Source: Porticoccaceae bacterium
GTDB lineage: Bacteria > Pseudomonadota > Gammaproteobacteria > Pseudomonadales > Porticoccaceae
Length of the DNA: 64,000 nucleotides
Direction of reading: 5' to 3'
Assembly: GCA_902557735.1 (NCBI GenBank)
Contig: CACEBC010000006.1
Span: 23,634-87,633 of the forward strand
Made by a program: the position numbers and the translations under genes. The notes beneath the pieces were generated by a model. That model was not told where the DNA came from. It saw only the letters and a list, made by a program, of their open reading frames with translations, and made no database searches. Shown here one piece after another: positions 1 to 8,616 of this stretch (the stretch's first letter is position 1; each line of letters opens with the position of its first letter).

Positions 1-459
1 GATTTCTTTTGCGTCTAGGTCTGTGTTGTCGAGAAGAGCTCGAGCGGCTGATTGGGCATAGGGCCCACCAGAGCCGATGGCAATAAGGTCGTCCTCCGGT
101 TGTATTACGTCGCCGTTACCGGTAATGATCAGGGATGAGTCTCTATTGGCCACTGCGAGCAGAGCTTCCAATCTCCGAAGCATTCGGTCTGTTCGCCAAT
201 CCTTAGCGAGTTCCACGGCGGCCCGTGTTAGGTTTCCTCTATGTTGATCCAACTTTGACTCAAAGCGTTCAAAAAGTGTGAACGCATCGGCTGTGCCTCC
301 GGCGAAGCCTGCGATAACTTCATCATTATGGAGACGTCTGATTTTTCGGGCGTTACCTTTCATCACGGTATTTCCAAAGCTGACCTGACCGTCACCTCCA
401 AGCACCACGATGTCATTGCGCCTGACCGATAGTATGGTTGTTCCTCTGTATTGTTCCAT
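1..459 (-). CDS. hslV: ATP-dependent protease subunit HslV (5' part, cut by window edge)
   Basis: This is the proteolytic subunit of the cytoplasmic HslUV (ClpQY) heat-shock protease. The 153 visible codons read from ATG at 459 towards position 1 and follow the family closely: the TTI-SVRR N terminus, [44 protein letters not shown] and [17 protein letters not shown]. The family is about 175 residues long, so roughly 20 C-terminal residues and the partner hslU should lie beyond the left edge. The catalytic Thr is expected to be the first Thr of the TT pair at residues 7-8, so a six-residue leader would have to be removed. The sequence GGTGAG lies just before the ATG, and a sigma-32-like promoter lies about 30-55 bases upstream. 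Confidence 0.96.
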   Translation of the reverse strand, partial: MEQYRGTTILSVRRNDIVVLGGDGQVSFGNTVMKGNARKIRRLHNDEVIAGFAGGTADAFTLFERFESKLDQHRGNLTRAAVELAKDWRTDRMLRRLEALLAVANRDSSLIITGNGDVIQPEDDLIAIGSGGPYAQSAARALLDNTDLDAKEI

Positions 460-885
460 AGCTCACCCGCTTATTTCTTATCCCTATAGATTGGGTCATG
501 TGATTAAATTTCAACTTGAATTGATTTAATGACGTCACGGCCTCCTAGGCTTTCTTTGAAACTGCCTTAGGCAAGTCTTCAAGATTAAATTATTTTGAAT
601 TTTTTTGTCAAAAGACCCGAAAAAATTGGGAATATCTGCCCATTTGGGTATGGACTTTTCAGCAAATAGGTTTTGAAAGAATCTTATTGTTCAATGAATG
701 GAAGTATTTTTGCTATTAACATGCATTTAACTTGATATTTTCTGAAAATTTAATCATATTTCTTGTGAAACGCAGTTTATTCCGCCTACCCTCAGCTTTT
801 TCTGGGCGATGGTATCGATGCAACGTATCTGTGGTGGTTTTGGACTAGGATATGCTCTGAATTTGGTCTTTGTTTGGGATAACTC
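460..885. other. Intergenic region between divergent hslV and gabD-like gene
   Basis: These 426 bases separate two divergent genes. The left part holds the candidate hslV heat-shock promoter. The right part is AT-rich and must hold the promoter of the aldehyde dehydrogenase gene, but no convincing sigma-70 pair or inverted repeat was singled out. No credible coding sequence was seen. Confidence 0.6.
488..515 (-). promoter_or_regulatory. Candidate sigma-32 heat-shock promoter of hslV
   Basis: On the minus strand GTTGAAA (515-509) is followed after 13 bases by CCCAATCT (495-488). The sigma-32 consensus is CTTGAAA, 13-17 bases, CCCCATnT, so each box has one mismatch. Transcription would start near 480, giving a leader of about 20 bases before the hslV ATG at 459. 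Position and fit agree with the known heat-shock control of hslVU in gammaproteobacteria. The assignment is by eye. Confidence 0.6.
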
Positions 886-2343
886 ATGGAAATTTCACTC
901 AATGATATGTCACTCATGCGGCATCAAGCTTTCATAGACGGGTGTTGGGTGCATGCGGATGACAACTCCACCATTGACGTTTGCAACCCCTCAAACGGCG
1001 CCATCTTAGCTTCAGTGCCGAATTGCGGTGCGGCCGAGACAGTTCGCATGATTGATTCGGCTCATAGAGCGCAAAAGTGTTGGGCAGAAAAATCGTCGAA
1101 ACAACGAGCCATGTTTTTAAGGCGATGGTATGAACTGATTATGCAGAATCAAGAGGACCTTGCGCGGCTCTTGACTGCAGAGCAGGGAAAACCGCTGTCG
1201 GAAGCCAATGGAGAGATTGTATATGGTGCAAATTACATTGAATGGTTTAGTGAGGAGGCAAAACGGGTATATGGAGATACAATCCCTCACCCCTCTCATG
1301 ATAAACGCTTGGTGGTAAGTAAACAGCCCATTGGGGTTGTTGCGTGTATAACCCCATGGAATTTCCCAAATGCCATGCTTGCTCGGAAGATAGCACCAGC
1401 GCTGGCTGCCGGTTGTGCTGTGGTTTGCAAGCCAGCAAATGAGACGCCTTTGTCCGCACTGGCATTGGCCATGCTTGCTGAACGTGCCGGAGCGCCAGCC
1501 GGTTTGATTAATATCTTGGTTGGTAAAACTGAAGAAATTGGTGTCGAGATTACCTCTAATTCCAAAGTTCGAAAACTCTCATTCACTGGATCGACGAGAG
1601 TTGGAAAAAAATTAATCGCTGATTGCGCTGGAACAGTCAAGCGGACCTCCATGGAACTAGGGGGAAATGCTCCGTTCATCGTATTTGATGATGCTGATGT
1701 TGATTCAGCTGTCAGCGGAGCCGTTGCCGCCAAATATCGGAATGCCGGACAAACTTGTGTATGTGCAAATCGCATTTTGGTTCAAGCCGGGATATACACG
1801 GAATTTACATTAAAGTTAAAGCAGGCTGTGGCAAACCTAAAGGTTGGTGATGGATTTGAAGACGGCGTGAATGTCGGGCCGCTTATTCATGCTGAAGCAG
1901 CAAGTAAAGTGTGTGGCATTATTGACGATGCAACAGAACGTGGAGCGAGGATATTGCATGGAGGGGGTTTGAGTCCACTTGGTGGGTCGTTTATATCACC
2001 AACAATCTTAACTGAAGTGACTCAAGACATGCGACTATTCTCAGAAGAAATATTTGGTCCGGTTGCCCCCGTTTTTTGTTTTAATGATGAAGCGGAGGCA
2101 ATAGCACTCGCAAACGACACAGAATACGGGTTGGCGGCCTATTTTTATTCACGAGACATTGGTCGAGTATGGCGCGTCGCCGAGGAATTAGATTACGGTA
2201 TGGTTGGAATAAATGAGGGAATAATTTCCAATGAAATGGCGCCTTTTGGAGGAGTGAAAGAATCCGGAAACGGCAGAGAAGGCTCAAAGTATGGAATGGA
2301 CGATTACTTAGAGATAAAGTACTTGTGTATGGGCGGCATATGA
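886..2343 (+). CDS. gabD: NAD(P)-dependent succinate-semialdehyde dehydrogenase-like (GabD family)
   Basis: This 485-residue aldehyde dehydrogenase is expected to oxidise succinate semialdehyde to succinate, or a similar short semialdehyde. It aligns along its whole length with GabD, including the EQGKPL-EA-GEI, YGDTIP, TPWNFP, SFTGSTRVGK, MELGGNAPFIVFDDAD, NAGQTCVCANR and FGPVAP motifs. The general base is Glu257 and the nucleophile Cys291. The C-terminal FGG-KESGNGREGSKYG-DDYLEIKY is typical of GabD. The start is uncertain: ATG at 886 has weak GGGAT upstream, and an in-frame ATG at 907 is possible. It stands alone, converging on the kinase gene at 2435. No gabT or gabP is visible, so the physiological substrate is inferred from the family only. 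Confidence 0.88.
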   Translation: MEISLNDMSLMRHQAFIDGCWVHADDNSTIDVCNPSNGAILASVPNCGAAETVRMIDSAHRAQKCWAEKSSKQRAMFLRRWYELIMQNQEDLARLLTAEQGKPLSEANGEIVYGANYIEWFSEEAKRVYGDTIPHPSHDKRLVVSKQPIGVVACITPWNFPNAMLARKIAPALAAGCAVVCKPANETPLSALALAMLAERAGAPAGLINILVGKTEEIGVEITSNSKVRKLSFTGSTRVGKKLIADCAGTVKRTSMELGGNAPFIVFDDADVDSAVSGAVAAKYRNAGQTCVCANRILVQAGIYTEFTLKLKQAVANLKVGDGFEDGVNVGPLIHAEAASKVCGIIDDATERGARILHGGGLSPLGGSFISPTILTEVTQDMRLFSEEIFGPVAPVFCFNDEAEAIALANDTEYGLAAYFYSRDIGRVWRVAEELDYGMVGINEGIISNEMAPFGGVKESGNGREGSKYGMDDYLEIKYLCMGGI

Positions 2344-2434
2344 CCAATGTGTTCCATCGCAAGACCCACCATCAGCACGCAATTGATTTGAGTACCGCTA
2401 AACACTGTCACTACCCTGGCTTGGCCTAGGTCCT

Positions 2435-3994
2435 TTAACGATCAGTTATTATTCGGATTCTTCTGAAGCTTGGTTGCAGCTGCTTATACATTTTCAAAAA
2501 AACTTGTGTGTAGAGTTGATTGTAAATCTTTCCATTTTGGGTATTTGGCTCGAAACGTTTGGCCGTCTTGGTCATTTTCCTCGCAGCTGTTTTGAAGTCT
2601 GGAAACAAATCTATTCCCCTAGCTGCTGATATTGCCGCACCCAGACCGGATGTCTCTGATGTCGAGGGACGTTCCACGGGCAGGCCAAAGATATCAGCAG
2701 TTATTTGCAGGATATGGTCGCTTTGAGAGCCTCCTCCCGAAACCACGAGGCGTCGAATTTTTCTTCCCGTGTGTTTTTCGACCTGCTCTTTTCCTTGCCT
2801 TAATGCGAAAGTAATCCCCTCTATAATGGCTCGATAGATTTCAGCTCGGCCATGTTCCTCCGTAAATCCTATGATGGAACCTCGCGCTTCAGCATCATAG
2901 TCGTTCGCATTGGGCGACCATAATGGTTGAAGGATGAGACCTCGCGAACCAGGGGTGGTTTTGTCCAACAGATCGTCAAAAAGGGATTCTGTGCTCACCC
3001 CGAGCTTGTCAGCTATCTGCTTTTCATGAAGGCCAAATTCCTGTTTGAACCAGGCTACCATCCAATATCCTCTTTGAACTGCCATTTCAATATTGAAGGT
3101 TCCGGGGACAAGACCAGGATAGGCAGGATGCCCTTTTATAACCTCGAGATATCTGTCGCTGAATACATTAAATGTTGCCAGGCTACCATAGCTTATGCTC
3201 CCTACTTCAGGATCGAGACATCCTGAGCCTAGTACTTCGCAGGCTTTATCGGAACCGGAAGCAATAACTGGCAGCCCAAGTGGTATGCCCGTGTCTCTTG
3301 AAGCCGCCTCAGTGATAACGCCAATTTTGTGTCCAGCATCCACTAGCTCGGGAAGCATTGAACCTTTTATCGGGAGTGCGCGCCATTTCCAGTCCCCCGG
3401 ATCGGCCCAGCAATGGCGTTTGAAGTCGAATGGCAGGTAGCCAACTTGACTAGCTATTGCATCCTTGCATTGACCGGTAAGTTTAAATATATGATAGCCA
3501 GAGATCAGGAGATAACGTGCTGTTTTATCCCAAAGTTCTGGTTCCATTTGAGCAATCCAATTGGATTCTGCTTTTTGATGAAAGGATTGCACGGCAGGTC
3601 TGAGTCCAAGCAGTCTTGTAACCAACGACTCGAATGTCGTAAGAGCTGGTTGGGTGTTTACCTTTCGTTGGTCGAGCCAACTGAAGGTTGGTCTAATGGG
3701 GCGAAATGCTTCGTCTAGTGCAACGGCTGTGGCTCTTTGAGTGGTAATAGAAAGGGCAGCAATGCGGCCCTTTTGATCTTCTAGCTGGTGCCAGAGCCCC
3801 TGGCAGGCGTTACATAATGCAGACCAGAAATACTCAGAATGTTGCTCAGCCCATCCTAGTTGTAGAGAGAAGTAAGGTTCTATCGGGACGGAATGTTTGG
3901 CAATCAAAGAACCCTCGCTATCAAAAAGCATTGCTCGCACACTTTGTGTACCATTGTCTATGCTAAGTAAATATTCTTTATGCGGCGTCGGCAT
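2435..3994 (-). CDS. FGGY-family carbohydrate kinase
   Basis: This 519-residue kinase of the FGGY (xylulokinase/glycerol kinase) superfamily transfers phosphate from ATP to a polyol or sugar. The N-terminal phosphate loop LLSIDNGTQSVRAMLFD lies close to the start. SGGGSQSDHILQITADIFGLPVERP and GLGAAISAA near residues 430-480 form the C-terminal nucleotide-binding part. ATG at 3994 is preferred over longer starts because the protein then begins directly before the N-terminal domain; this start overlaps the end of the upstream glpD-like gene by 17 bases, suggesting translational coupling. The partners suggest a glycerol-type substrate, but the sequence is not a canonical GlpK, so the substrate is open. 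Confidence 0.85.
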   Translation of the reverse strand: MPTPHKEYLLSIDNGTQSVRAMLFDSEGSLIAKHSVPIEPYFSLQLGWAEQHSEYFWSALCNACQGLWHQLEDQKGRIAALSITTQRATAVALDEAFRPIRPTFSWLDQRKVNTQPALTTFESLVTRLLGLRPAVQSFHQKAESNWIAQMEPELWDKTARYLLISGYHIFKLTGQCKDAIASQVGYLPFDFKRHCWADPGDWKWRALPIKGSMLPELVDAGHKIGVITEAASRDTGIPLGLPVIASGSDKACEVLGSGCLDPEVGSISYGSLATFNVFSDRYLEVIKGHPAYPGLVPGTFNIEMAVQRGYWMVAWFKQEFGLHEKQIADKLGVSTESLFDDLLDKTTPGSRGLILQPLWSPNANDYDAEARGSIIGFTEEHGRAEIYRAIIEGITFALRQGKEQVEKHTGRKIRRLVVSGGGSQSDHILQITADIFGLPVERPSTSETSGLGAAISAARGIDLFPDFKTAARKMTKTAKRFEPNTQNGKIYNQLYTQVFLKMYKQLQPSFRRIRIITDR

Positions 3995-5609
3995 GGAGAT
4001 TTCCAGGAACGCTATAGTGCCGATTACAAATGTCTTGGTAACGAAGCAATTCGGTCTGCCATTTATCTTCATCCCAGCCAAGCTCCTCATTGCAAATAGA
4101 TTGAAGCTTGGGCCAAATCTTTAAACCATGTGCTGCAAGCACCAGCCCTAGAGGCGTTCTTCTCAGTAAGAGGTCGTCAAGATGCAGCATGAATTCATTT
4201 CGAACTATCCATCTGCACTCCGCCATACAGAATGAAGTATTAGAGATTCTCATCAGTTCATCCTTTGGCATCTGCTTTACTAGGGCGACAGCAGAATTTC
4301 CATATCGCCCAATTAATTTTTTTGCCAAATCAAGATCTTGCGGAAAGAGCTTTTCAGGCTCTATAACCACCTGACTGAAAACAAGGTTTTGGTGATCCTT
4401 TTTGGTCTTAGGAATAGGAATATTGGCTGTGTCAACAACCTCCTGCGAGAGGGCTCTAAAAGTTGTTAGCTTTCCACCGCATACTGTTATGAGGCCTGGA
4501 CTAGACCAAATAGCATGATCACGACTCTCGTTAGATGGGCTGCTCGCTTTGTTTTTATTTATTACTGGTCTAACCCCTGACCATGTCGATAAAATATCAC
4601 GCTTACGCAAGGAATTGTTAGGAAATTGGCTATTGAAAGCGGTTAACAGGTAATCTAACTCTTCAGAGTCAATGCTCGCCTCTCTAGTCAGATCCGGAGA
4701 GTGATCCAGGTCTGTCGTTCCAATGACTGTCACTCCTTCCCAAGGGTAGACGAACACGCCGCGCTTGTCTGAGGGGTGAAAAAATGTGAGTACGTTTTTT
4801 ATCGGCATGAGTTCAAAGGGAATGACCAAGTGGCTGCCGCGGAGAGGTCGAACCTGAAAAGACGATTTAATTTGATTTTGTATTTTATCGGCCCAAGCAC
4901 CTGTGGCATTAATGACTACTTTACAGCGGATCACACGAATATCGGACTCGATCGCATCTTTGACCTGAACCCCGCAAACCTTGCCTTGCTCATAAACAAG
5001 CTTCTCAACATGCGCGTAATTGAGCGCATGTCCTCCATCTGCCATGCCCTCTTGAATTACACGCATTACAAGACGCGCATCATTTGTAATGGCATCGCTA
5101 AATCGATAAGCGCCAGTTAACTTGGGCGCAGCTATTCCTGGAAAGAGCTTTTCGAGAAATGCAGCGTTGATGAAGCCATGGTTTTTGATTCCGGCGAAGA
5201 GATCATAAAGTGTGAGCAATAAATAAAAGCTCCATCGTCCCGGAAACTTGCCGCGTGTTAGAGAGAAATAGTAATCAATTCTCTCGATTAGACCAGGCGC
5301 CTCAGTTAACAATCGTTCACGTTCGATGAGTGATTCTCGTGTCAGTTTCCAGTTTCCCGAAGCAAGATATCTTAGGCCACCATGAATCATCTTTGAGGAT
5401 CTACTTGAGCTACCCCAAGCAAAGTCCTTTTGCTCAACTAGAAGTGTTCGGCAGCCTCTGCGAGCCGCTTCCCGGAGTATGCCTGCCCCCGTTATACCTC
5501 CGCCTATCACAATCACATCCCACTCTTGAGGGTTGTTGCCATCCAAATTTTGGAGAAGTGATTCTCTATAGTTTTTGGACAATCTATGACTCTTTTGTTT
5601 TGGTAACAT
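3978..5609 (-). CDS. glpD: FAD-dependent glycerol-3-phosphate dehydrogenase (GlpD family)
   Basis: This 543-residue flavoprotein is expected to oxidise sn-glycerol 3-phosphate (or a related compound) to dihydroxyacetone phosphate, passing electrons to quinone at the inner membrane. It has an N-terminal dinucleotide fold (VIVIGGGITGAGILREAARRG near residue 32), the GlpD signature SSRSSKMIHGGLRYL, the VVINATGAWAD strand, GTTDLDH and the WSGVRP-I motif, followed by a C-terminal cap domain. Length fits bacterial GlpD. It overlaps its upstream neighbour by 26 bases and its downstream kinase by 17. No GlpF or GlpR homologue is nearby, so this may not be a housekeeping glycerol operon. Confidence 0.88.
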   Translation of the reverse strand: MLPKQKSHRLSKNYRESLLQNLDGNNPQEWDVIVIGGGITGAGILREAARRGCRTLLVEQKDFAWGSSSRSSKMIHGGLRYLASGNWKLTRESLIERERLLTEAPGLIERIDYYFSLTRGKFPGRWSFYLLLTLYDLFAGIKNHGFINAAFLEKLFPGIAAPKLTGAYRFSDAITNDARLVMRVIQEGMADGGHALNYAHVEKLVYEQGKVCGVQVKDAIESDIRVIRCKVVINATGAWADKIQNQIKSSFQVRPLRGSHLVIPFELMPIKNVLTFFHPSDKRGVFVYPWEGVTVIGTTDLDHSPDLTREASIDSEELDYLLTAFNSQFPNNSLRKRDILSTWSGVRPVINKNKASSPSNESRDHAIWSSPGLITVCGGKLTTFRALSQEVVDTANIPIPKTKKDHQNLVFSQVVIEPEKLFPQDLDLAKKLIGRYGNSAVALVKQMPKDELMRISNTSFCMAECRWIVRNEFMLHLDDLLLRRTPLGLVLAAHGLKIWPKLQSICNEELGWDEDKWQTELLRYQDICNRHYSVPGNLHADAA

Positions 5610-7200
5610 GGCTGGTCAGCAACTTGTTTGGGTTCATTTGTCCTCTGGGGTCATATAGGTTGCATAGCGTCCGGATTGCCGCTATTCCCAGATCACCCTT
5701 CTCCATTGGCAGATAATCTATGTGGTCCATGCCGACGCCATGCTGATGACTGATGGTTCCGCCGCAGGCCGTCGTCTCATGGGCCCCGGCTTTTTTTATC
5801 TTCTGCCATCGACAGAGGGCGCACTCGTAACTGTCTCCCATACGGAAAATATAGGTTGTGTAGATGCTTGAGCCTTGCGGATAGATATGCGACAAATGAC
5901 TATACACTAGCACTTTTTCTCTCTCATCGGAGAGAGCTTCGCTTATCGCTTTCTCGATTCGTTGGGCTGTTTCTTTGACGCGAGACCAATTCACGGCAGT
6001 CTCCATGGTGTCCGCGGCATATCCTAAATCACCAAGCGAATCCCGAAAATGCGGAGTTTTAAAACGGCCCGATGCCCATTCATCATTGCGGTAAATGTCT
6101 GATGGTGAAATGCCATATTTTTTTGCTAATTCTTCTAATCTACCTCGTGTTGATAAACAGTGATCGTTTGATCCCGTGATACCATATGTTATGAGAACAT
6201 TCCCTATAGCGATTTTTGATAGAGACCGTGAATCGCCGTTCATCGCTATGTAGCTAGCAGTTTCGAGAGGGTTGCTGAGTCTGAGCATCGACAAGGGTAT
6301 ACGTTGCTGAGCCACATCTCTTGAGAAGGCGACACCTATCTCCCAAGAGGGCAAGCCGAGCGTCTCAAAGTACTCTAACTCGGGCTCTTGAGAGACCCTA
6401 ACTGTCACATCAGTTATAATGCCTATTCGCCCCTCGGAGCCGAGTATGACCTCGCGCATGTCTAATCCGGCAGCCGATGCTGGTAGCGAAGGAATCTCCA
6501 AGTGTCCCGATAGCGTCTCAACTCTCGCGCCTGCAAACAGCTGCTCTATTCGACCATATCCAAGCGATTGCTGTCCACTAGAGCGAGACGCCACCCATCC
6601 ACCGATAGTTGAATATTCCCATGATTGGGGATAGTGCCCTAACCTGAACCCAAGGTTAGCAAGTTGTTTTTCGATGCGGGGCCCAGTGGCACCTGCCTCA
6701 ATTGTGATCAATTGACTTTCTCTATCGACGGCAATAACTCTATCCATACAGCCCATATTGATAGTAAGAATTGGCCTCTCGTTTGCAACAGGGTTGATAT
6801 GACCGACTACGGAGGTGCCTCCACCATAAGGTATGACGCAGAGATTCTTTTTGTGAGCCTCGCGAAGAAGTTCTCGCAATTCTTCGACCGTTTTCGGTTT
6901 CGCCACCGCGTCAGGAAAGACCCTTATGTTGCCACTGCGCATTGCCAGCCAATCCGGAAGACTTTGTCCGCGAGCATGTCTTAGTCGAGTCTCCGGGGTG
7001 GTGTCCAACAGAGGGTGTTCCATCATTCGCGTTTCAGAGACGCGATTTATTGCTTCTGTCAGCGTTATTTTGGGTAAGGTCGAACCAGCTCCTATGGTTG
7101 CTTCCAAAAATTGCAGTAATTGTTGACTAAGTGCTTCAGGCACGGGTGCATCTTCCGAGCCCCAACCGTTCCAACGCCTCATAAATGAACCCCAAGTCAT
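5584..7200 (-). CDS. FAD-binding oxidase of the alkyl-DHAP synthase type
   Basis: This 538-residue flavoprotein belongs to the vanillyl-alcohol-oxidase/FAD-linked oxidase superfamily. The FAD-binding loop is VIPYGGGTSVVGHINP and the C-terminal loop is GGTISHQHGVGMDH. Three features point to alkyldihydroxyacetonephosphate synthase (AGPS), not plain glycolate or D-lactate dehydrogenase: RRWNGWG at residues 8-14, SHIYPQGSSIYTTYIFR (AGPS has SH-Y-GA-IYF, with its catalytic Tyr here), and the HQHG loop. AGPS replaces the acyl group of acyl-DHAP by a fatty alcohol to form the ether bond. The gene is first in an overlapping operon with GlpD-like and kinase genes. Whether it makes or breaks ether bonds, or acts on something else, cannot be told from sequence. 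Confidence 0.75.
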   Translation of the reverse strand: MTWGSFMRRWNGWGSEDAPVPEALSQQLLQFLEATIGAGSTLPKITLTEAINRVSETRMMEHPLLDTTPETRLRHARGQSLPDWLAMRSGNIRVFPDAVAKPKTVEELRELLREAHKKNLCVIPYGGGTSVVGHINPVANERPILTINMGCMDRVIAVDRESQLITIEAGATGPRIEKQLANLGFRLGHYPQSWEYSTIGGWVASRSSGQQSLGYGRIEQLFAGARVETLSGHLEIPSLPASAAGLDMREVILGSEGRIGIITDVTVRVSQEPELEYFETLGLPSWEIGVAFSRDVAQQRIPLSMLRLSNPLETASYIAMNGDSRSLSKIAIGNVLITYGITGSNDHCLSTRGRLEELAKKYGISPSDIYRNDEWASGRFKTPHFRDSLGDLGYAADTMETAVNWSRVKETAQRIEKAISEALSDEREKVLVYSHLSHIYPQGSSIYTTYIFRMGDSYECALCRWQKIKKAGAHETTACGGTISHQHGVGMDHIDYLPMEKGDLGIAAIRTLCNLYDPRGQMNPNKLLTSHVTKTKES

Positions 7201-7877
7201 GTGATTTATCCCGCGTATTGTAGACTGATAAGGTCAGATTTACGCAAATATCTCTACTTTTATACTGTTATTTTTCATATCAAAATTATTGCTTGGGATT
7301 AGGAGGATCTATAACGATACCCCTAAATATAAAATAATATATTTTTTAATTCTTTTTATGCCAATCTCGGTTCGGATGAGATTCATTGCTAATTCGGAAA
7401 GCATAAACTTTTTATTGGAGTGAGGAATTTTTAATCAGTTCAAATAGAGTTATGATCTTCAGCTTTTTGTTCTGCTGCAATTCCTATTCATGGCGCCGAT
7501 TGCATTCGAAAAGGGTGACCTGATCATTCGGGGGGTATAAAAATATTGATATAGCTTCTGACAGTGGAACCATTGCAAGCATCAAGATAATGAAGAGCTT
7601 AATTATTAACCAAAACTCAAGCGAGGGTCGGTTTATCACTTTCCAGCGGAGTCTATTGTAATGGGCCTCAGACTTATTTCGGACCTCTCAATTATTAGTA
7701 TCAGAACCTACTCGGTGACCAAAAAAACGGGCTGTAGCGGCATTACTATGCGATGTATGCCCGTCAGATATTAATTCGGTGCAAAAGATTCTATTCAGAC
7801 TAGTAATTATTTGCAGGCTCATGATAATGAACACTTTGAAATGTCGGCTTGGATAGAGGTCTCTCTGGAGGAGTGCC
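7201..7877. other. 677-base intergenic region, divergent promoters
   Basis: AT-rich DNA lies between the minus-strand AGPS-like operon and the plus-strand pxp operon. No convincing coding sequence was found. A 63-codon minus-strand frame at 7688-7879 has no recognisable features and overlaps the pxpA start. An 11-base copy of the half-site found in the dddB/dddD palindrome occurs at 7310-7320. GACCTC near 7682 and GAGGTC near 7856 are complementary but short and far apart. Confidence 0.5.
7310..7320 (+). promoter_or_regulatory. Isolated copy of the dddB/dddD palindrome half-site
   Basis: TATAACGATAC here matches 11 of the 12 bases of one arm of the perfect inverted repeat at 49336-49362. The second arm is absent at this site. 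It lies about 110 bases upstream of the AGPS-like operon. It could be a weak regulator site or a chance match. Confidence 0.2.
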
Positions 7878-8609
7878 ATGCGATTACTTCTAAATTGTGA
7901 TTTAGGCGAGGGGTCTGACGTCGACGCAACTTATCATGATGAACAGGTCATGCCTTTCATCGATCAAGTGAATATAGCTTGCGGTATGCACGCAGGCAAT
8001 CCGGTGGTTATGAAAAAAACCTTGATATCTGCTCGGTCGAATGGCGTCACAGTGGGTGCTCATCCTAGTTATCCTGATCGAGATGGATTCGGTAGGCGTT
8101 CAATGGAATTGCCCGTCGAGGAACTGATAGCGGTCGTTCAGTATCAGATCGCAGCACTTCAGGGCATGGCTAAGAATCTGGGTGTGCAAGTCAGATACGT
8201 AAAGCCTCATGGTGCCCTTTATAATGACATGATGGCGCATTCTCGGATTAGAAATGCGGTGATGCAAGCAATCTCGGAGAATTGCGAAACTCTAGAATTC
8301 ATGCTGCAAGCAACTCCATTCGCTGATGAGCATAAAAAAGAAGCTGACTTATTCGGACTAGACGTTATTTTTGAGGCTTTCGCTGACCGTTGCTATGACG
8401 ACAGGGGTGCTTTAGTAGCGAGAACTGAACATGATGCTGTTCATAATCGTGAAAAAATGCTCAGGCAAGTCAAGCAACTAGTTGAACACGGCACAGTAAC
8501 TACCAGGAGCGGAACATGCATTGAGCTGCGTGCTGATTCGATATGTGTTCATGGCGACAATGTTGCTGCCATTGAAGCCATCGCAGAGGTCCGCACTCTG
8601 ATAACTTGA
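7878..8609 (+). CDS. pxpA: 5-oxoprolinase subunit A (LamB/YcsF family)
   Basis: PxpA works with PxpB and PxpC in the ATP-dependent opening of 5-oxoproline (pyroglutamate) to glutamate in the cytoplasm. The 243-residue protein has the family marks: the NCDLGEG N terminus, VNIACGMHAGNP, GAHPSYPDRDGFGRR and VKPHGALYN, and FEAFADRCYDDRGALVAR. GGAG lies seven bases before the ATG at 7878. It is the first gene of a tight pxpABC operon, with seven bases to pxpB. The operon is followed by gamma-glutamyltransferase, which fits turnover of gamma-glutamyl compounds. Confidence 0.93.
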   Translation: MRLLLNCDLGEGSDVDATYHDEQVMPFIDQVNIACGMHAGNPVVMKKTLISARSNGVTVGAHPSYPDRDGFGRRSMELPVEELIAVVQYQIAALQGMAKNLGVQVRYVKPHGALYNDMMAHSRIRNAVMQAISENCETLEFMLQATPFADEHKKEADLFGLDVIFEAFADRCYDDRGALVARTEHDAVHNREKMLRQVKQLVEHGTVTTRSGTCIELRADSICVHGDNVAAIEAIAEVRTLIT

Positions 8610-8616
8610 GATATCG

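Noticed and set aside
1296..1775. 159-codon open frame antisense to the GabD-like gene
   Set aside because: Shadow of a strongly conserved gene; composition is that of reverse-complemented aldehyde dehydrogenase codons.
7688..7879. 63-codon minus-strand frame before pxpA
   Set aside because: No ribosome-binding site or family resemblance; overlaps the pxpA start.
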